From an uncultured Synechococcus sp. (GTDB lineage Bacteria > Cyanobacteriota > Cyanobacteriia > PCC-6307 > Cyanobiaceae), in the NCBI GenBank assembly GCA_937975655.1, contig CALJTZ010000305.1:1-8471 (forward strand): a DNA stretch of 8,471 nt, read 5' to 3'. Both the position numbers and the translations under genes were made by a program. The first letter of the stretch is position 1, and each line of letters opens with the position of its first letter. Below, piece after piece: positions 5,665 through 8,471 of the stretch. The notes beneath the pieces are model-generated. The model was not told where the DNA came from. It made no database searches and saw nothing but the letters and a program-made list of their open reading frames with translations.

Positions 5665-6965
5665 AGCGGCAGATCGCGGTGGGTGAAGGCGCGCTCACCG
5701 CTGGCGTAGGAGGCGGCGATGTGACCATCGCCGCGCAGCAGGTAGCGATAGGTCACCAGACCCTCCAATCCCACCGGCCCGCGGGGCGGCAATGTCTGCG
5801 TGCTGATACCCACCTCGGCTCCGAAGCCGTAGCGAAAGCCATCGGCAAAGCGCGTGGAGCAGTTGCGATACACACCGGCGCTGTCCACCCCGCGCAGGAA
5901 CTGCTCGGCGGTGGTGTCGTTGCTGGTGCAGATGGCATCGGTATGGCGGGAGCCATAGCGGGCGATGTGGGCCAGGGCCTCCTGCTGATCGGCCACCACC
6001 TTCACCGCCAGGATCAGGTCGGAGTATTCCGTCTGCCAATCGTCGTCGCTGGCGGGGTTGGCCACACCGAGCTGCTGGGAGGCGGTATCGCCCCGCAGCT
6101 CCACGCCGGCAGCCTCAAGCGCCGGAATCGCCATGGCTAGGAATGCCGGCGCCACATCGCGGTGCACCAGCAGGGTCTCGATGGCATTGCAGGCCGCGGG
6201 GTATTGGGTCTTGGCGTCCAGCGCGACGCTCACCGCCTGGGCCAGGTTCACCTCCCGGTCCACATAGAGATGGCAGATGCCATCCGCGTGGCCCAACACC
6301 GGGATGCGGGTGTTGTCCTGAATGAAGCGCACCAGCGCATTGGAGCCCCTGGGGATGATCAGATCCACCAGGCCATCGAGCTTGAGCAGCGCCAGGCTCT
6401 CCTCACGGGAGGTGAGCAGGGTGAGCGCGTCAGAGGACACGGCTGATGCGGCGAGCCCCCGTTGCAGAGCCTCGAGGATGGCGCCGCAGCTGCGGCTGGC
6501 CTCACGCCCCCCCTTCAGGATCGCGCCATTGCCGGAGCGAATCGCCAGCGAGGCGATCTGCATCACCGCATCGGGGCGGGCCTCGAAGATCACACCCACC
6601 ACCCCCAGCGGCACGCTGAGGCGCTCCAGCACCAACCCCTGATCCAGTTCCCGGTGGAGCTGGCGCACGCCGAGGGGGTCGGGCAACTGCGCCACCTGGC
6701 GAACCCCTTCAATCGCCGAGCTGAGCTTGCCGGCATCGAGCTTGAGGCGTGCCACCAGAGCCGGTGCCAGACCATCGGCCGCGGCGGCCTCCAGATCGGC
6801 ACGATTGGCCGCCACAATCGAGGCAGCTGAGGCCTCCAGGGCATCGGCCATGGCCAGCACCGCCTGGCACCGCTCGGAATCGCTGCACTGGCCCAGAGCC
6901 ATGGCGGCCCGTCGCACGGCCATGGCCCGCTGCAGCAGTTCTGGAGAGGGATCAGGAACGCTCAC
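5661..6965 (-). CDS. proA: Gamma-glutamyl phosphate reductase (glutamate-5-semialdehyde dehydrogenase)
   Basis: ProA reduces gamma-glutamyl phosphate to glutamate-5-semialdehyde with NADPH, the second step of proline synthesis. Its 434 residues fit the family (about 417-430). Clear motifs are VPLGVVGVIFEARPDAV (118-134), SGNGAILKGGREA (144-156, cofactor region), LIIPRGSNALVRFIQ (203-215), the catalytic Cys259 in YPAACNAIETLLVH, HTDAICTSN (341-349) and FGAEVGIST (381-389). The most likely start is the GTG at 6965, 24 bases after the ROK stop with a weak AAGAG upstream; an in-frame ATG at residue 15 is an alternative. No proB lies in the window. It probably shares a transcript with the ROK gene before it and folB after it. 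Confidence 0.97.
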   Translation of the reverse strand: MSVPDPSPELLQRAMAVRRAAMALGQCSDSERCQAVLAMADALEASAASIVAANRADLEAAAADGLAPALVARLKLDAGKLSSAIEGVRQVAQLPDPLGVRQLHRELDQGLVLERLSVPLGVVGVIFEARPDAVMQIASLAIRSGNGAILKGGREASRSCGAILEALQRGLAASAVSSDALTLLTSREESLALLKLDGLVDLIIPRGSNALVRFIQDNTRIPVLGHADGICHLYVDREVNLAQAVSVALDAKTQYPAACNAIETLLVHRDVAPAFLAMAIPALEAAGVELRGDTASQQLGVANPASDDDWQTEYSDLILAVKVVADQQEALAHIARYGSRHTDAICTSNDTTAEQFLRGVDSAGVYRNCSTRFADGFRYGFGAEVGISTQTLPPRGPVGLEGLVTYRYLLRGDGHIAASYASGERAFTHRDLPL

Positions 6966-6989
6966 AACCAGATGCAGGCTCTTGACGCA

Positions 6990-7874
6990 TCATCCCAGCC
7001 GGTCCAACGCCAGCTTGGCGGCCCCCAGACGACCGGCACCATTGCCAAGGGCACAGGGGCGGATCGTGAGACCCGCGCGGCTCTCCGCCTGCACCCGCCG
7101 ATTCACCTCCGCCAGCACCGCCGGCATGAAGTGGGGGCTGGCGGCACTGAGCCCCCCGCCGATCAGGACCAGCTCGGGAGTGAGCACGTACACGAGCGAA
7201 CTGATGCCGATCCCGAGCCAGCGGCCATAGACGGCCCACACCGCCAGGGCCTCGGCATCGCCCTGCTGGGCACGGCGCGAGAGCTCTTCCGGCGGCAGGG
7301 GCGACAGGCGCCCCAGGGCAGCGATGCTGCAGTGCTGTTCCAGCGAGCCGTTGTTGCCGCTGTTGCAGGCAGGCCCCTCCGGATCCACGCAAATCAGACC
7401 GGGCTCAGCGGCGGCACCCCCATGGCCCGTGAACAGGTCGCCGTTCAGCAACACCCCGCCACCAACGCCGGTACCGAGGGTGAGCAGCACCACATCCCGA
7501 CTGCCCCGGGCCGCCCCACGCCAGGCCTCCCCCAGCAGGGCGCAGTTGCCGTCATTGCCGAGGGTCACCCGCCGCTGCAGCTGCGGTTCCAGCCAATCGG
7601 CCAGGGGCACGTTCTGCCAGCCGGGCAGGTTGATGCAGATGCGAGCCACCCGCCCAGCCGCATCCATCGGCCCGGGTAACCCGATGCCCACCCGATCGGC
7701 CAGATGCTCAGGGTCGAGCTGCTCCACCGCCTCGGCGATGGCCACACTCACGGCCCCTGGCATGGCGGGCAGGGGGGTGGGCACCTGCAGGGCAGCCAGC
7801 CGTTCACCCTCAAGGTTGAAGCGGCCCAGCTTGATGGCGGTGCCGCCGAGATCCACACCAATCAGCTGGGACAT
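6990..7874 (-). CDS. ROK family sugar kinase, glucokinase-like, lacking the ROK zinc motif
   Basis: This 294-residue protein has the ASKHA kinase core. IGVDLGGTAIKLG (5-17) is the phosphate-binding loop, GIGLPGPMD (63-71) follows, and LGNDGNCALLGE (105-116) carries the catalytic base Asp108. VVLLTLGTGVGGGVLLNG (128-145) is the second phosphate loop and LVLIGGGLS (235-243) the adenosine-side loop. It likely phosphorylates glucose or a related hexose with ATP. The ROK signature normally has a His after E-x-G and then CxCGxxGC for structural zinc. Here E157-P-G is followed by Leu160 and the cluster reads C170-N-S-G-N-N-G-S-L-E, so three of four expected ligands are absent. The substrate-contact Glu of the ROK motif (Glu179 in GSLEQ) is kept. 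The ATG at 7874 is clear. Sugar specificity cannot be read from sequence alone. Confidence 0.92.
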   Translation of the reverse strand: MSQLIGVDLGGTAIKLGRFNLEGERLAALQVPTPLPAMPGAVSVAIAEAVEQLDPEHLADRVGIGLPGPMDAAGRVARICINLPGWQNVPLADWLEPQLQRRVTLGNDGNCALLGEAWRGAARGSRDVVLLTLGTGVGGGVLLNGDLFTGHGGAAAEPGLICVDPEGPACNSGNNGSLEQHCSIAALGRLSPLPPEELSRRAQQGDAEALAVWAVYGRWLGIGISSLVYVLTPELVLIGGGLSAASPHFMPAVLAEVNRRVQAESRAGLTIRPCALGNGAGRLGAAKLALDRLG

Positions 7875-7906
7875 CGCAAGCGGAGCCAGGGGCGCAGCAG
7901 CTAACC

Positions 7907-8471
7907 CTAGAAACGCAGGAAAATCTGCAGCTGGCTCTGCCAGCGGCCCTCGGTGTCCACGGAGGTCTGCACACCCAGCAGATCACTGGCCTGATACCGC
8001 ACGGTCACCTGGGGCGGAATGTCGCTGCGATTGGGAGCGGCCAGCACCGAGAAGTTGAAGCGCTCCGTGACATCCAGACCGATCTCCGAACCCAGCACCA
8101 ACTGGGAGGGAAGGCGGCGGGAGCGGTTTTGGGCCGCGACGGCTTCCGCCGGGGCGAAGTAGGTGGGATAGAGGGCGAAAGTGAGCCGCTGGCCAAAGGC
8201 CTCGCTTAGGCCGCCCACTAGGGGAGACAGCAACGACTGGCCGAGCACCGTGGCCAGGGCAGCCCCGGCATTGCCTCCGATCAGCCCCACCAGCGAGTTG
8301 CCCCCCACCAGGGCGAGCAGCCGGTCCTCGGGCAAGGGCGGCGTGCTGGTGAGGCGGATGTTCTCGGCCAGGCGATCAGCGGGCCCCGTGGCGGTGAGCA
8401 TCACCTTCACCAGCCGCAGCTGATCGATGGCACTGGTGGGGGCCGCCACGGTCCAGTCGTAGATGTTCGAG
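7907..8471 (-). CDS. TamB/DUF490 family translocation and assembly protein, C-terminal part (cut by window edge)
   Basis: The frame is open through the right edge of the window; reading upstream of the GTG at 8449 gives SNIYDWTVAAPTSAID, so that GTG is internal, not a start. About 187 C-terminal residues are present, ending in a TAG at 7909-7907. The Gly/Leu-rich stretch LLALVGGNSLVGLIGGNAGAALATVLGQSLLSPLVGGLSEAFGQ, then alternating beta-strand-like sequence (LVLGSEIGLDVTERFNFSVLA, VTVRYQASDLLGVQTSVDTEGRWQSQLQIFLRF) ending in Phe, is typical of the TamB/DUF490 C-terminal domain. These proteins span the periplasm and carry lipid or help outer-membrane assembly with an Omp85 partner; in plants the relative is TIC236. 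The full protein is much larger. The stop is 32 bases before the ROK gene. Confidence 0.85.
   Translation of the reverse strand, partial: SNIYDWTVAAPTSAIDQLRLVKVMLTATGPADRLAENIRLTSTPPLPEDRLLALVGGNSLVGLIGGNAGAALATVLGQSLLSPLVGGLSEAFGQRLTFALYPTYFAPAEAVAAQNRSRRLPSQLVLGSEIGLDVTERFNFSVLAAPNRSDIPPQVTVRYQASDLLGVQTSVDTEGRWQSQLQIFLRF

Noticed and set aside
8181..8449. A GTG at 8449 as the start of a short 180-residue protein
   Set aside because: The frame continues upstream to the window edge with sensible TamB-type sequence, so this is the end of a larger gene.

Overview
This window looks like a piece of a GC-rich picocyanobacterial genome (Cyanobium/Synechococcus type). That reading rests on the style of the proteins (a TamB/DUF490 C-terminus, a ROK sugar kinase without its zinc motif, compact ProA and FolB, a DUF6629 membrane protein), on the tight packing, and on recall of families, because no database search was possible. 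No rRNA, tRNA, CRISPR array, insertion sequence or phage gene is visible. Almost every base from about 328 to 8471 is coding.

Layout. On the + strand, 1-828 is one open frame made of unlike parts: an AT-rich start, then MFS-transporter-like membrane sequence to about 327, then the last ~167 residues of an M3 (oligopeptidase A/PrlC-like) zinc peptidase that lacks its HExxH active site. I read this head as a probable assembly or rearrangement chimera, not as a real fusion protein. The peptidase stop overlaps (ATGA) the start of a 470-residue protein of unknown function (825-2237).

From 2212 to 8471 everything lies on the - strand and runs right to left. First comes the end of a TamB-like envelope protein (cut by the window edge). 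It is followed by a ROK glucokinase-like protein, proA (proline synthesis), folB (folate synthesis) and a small lipase-like alpha/beta hydrolase. proA/folB and folB/lipase overlap at stop and start. After a 96-base gap comes a second compact cluster of three membrane-associated proteins: a DUF6629 protein, an unrecognised protein with about five membrane segments, and a membrane-anchored alpha/beta hydrolase with a GYSGG nucleophile motif. Both joins in it are TGATG overlaps. This cluster ends convergently, overlapping the end of the + strand gene by 26 bases.

Functionally the right half is housekeeping (envelope biogenesis, sugar phosphorylation, proline and folate synthesis). The least explained parts are the three-gene membrane cluster at 2212-4600 and the coupled unknown gene at 825-2237. 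I see no defence, secretion or other complete novel system. The cluster is the best candidate for an undescribed functional unit, and that is inference from gene coupling alone.
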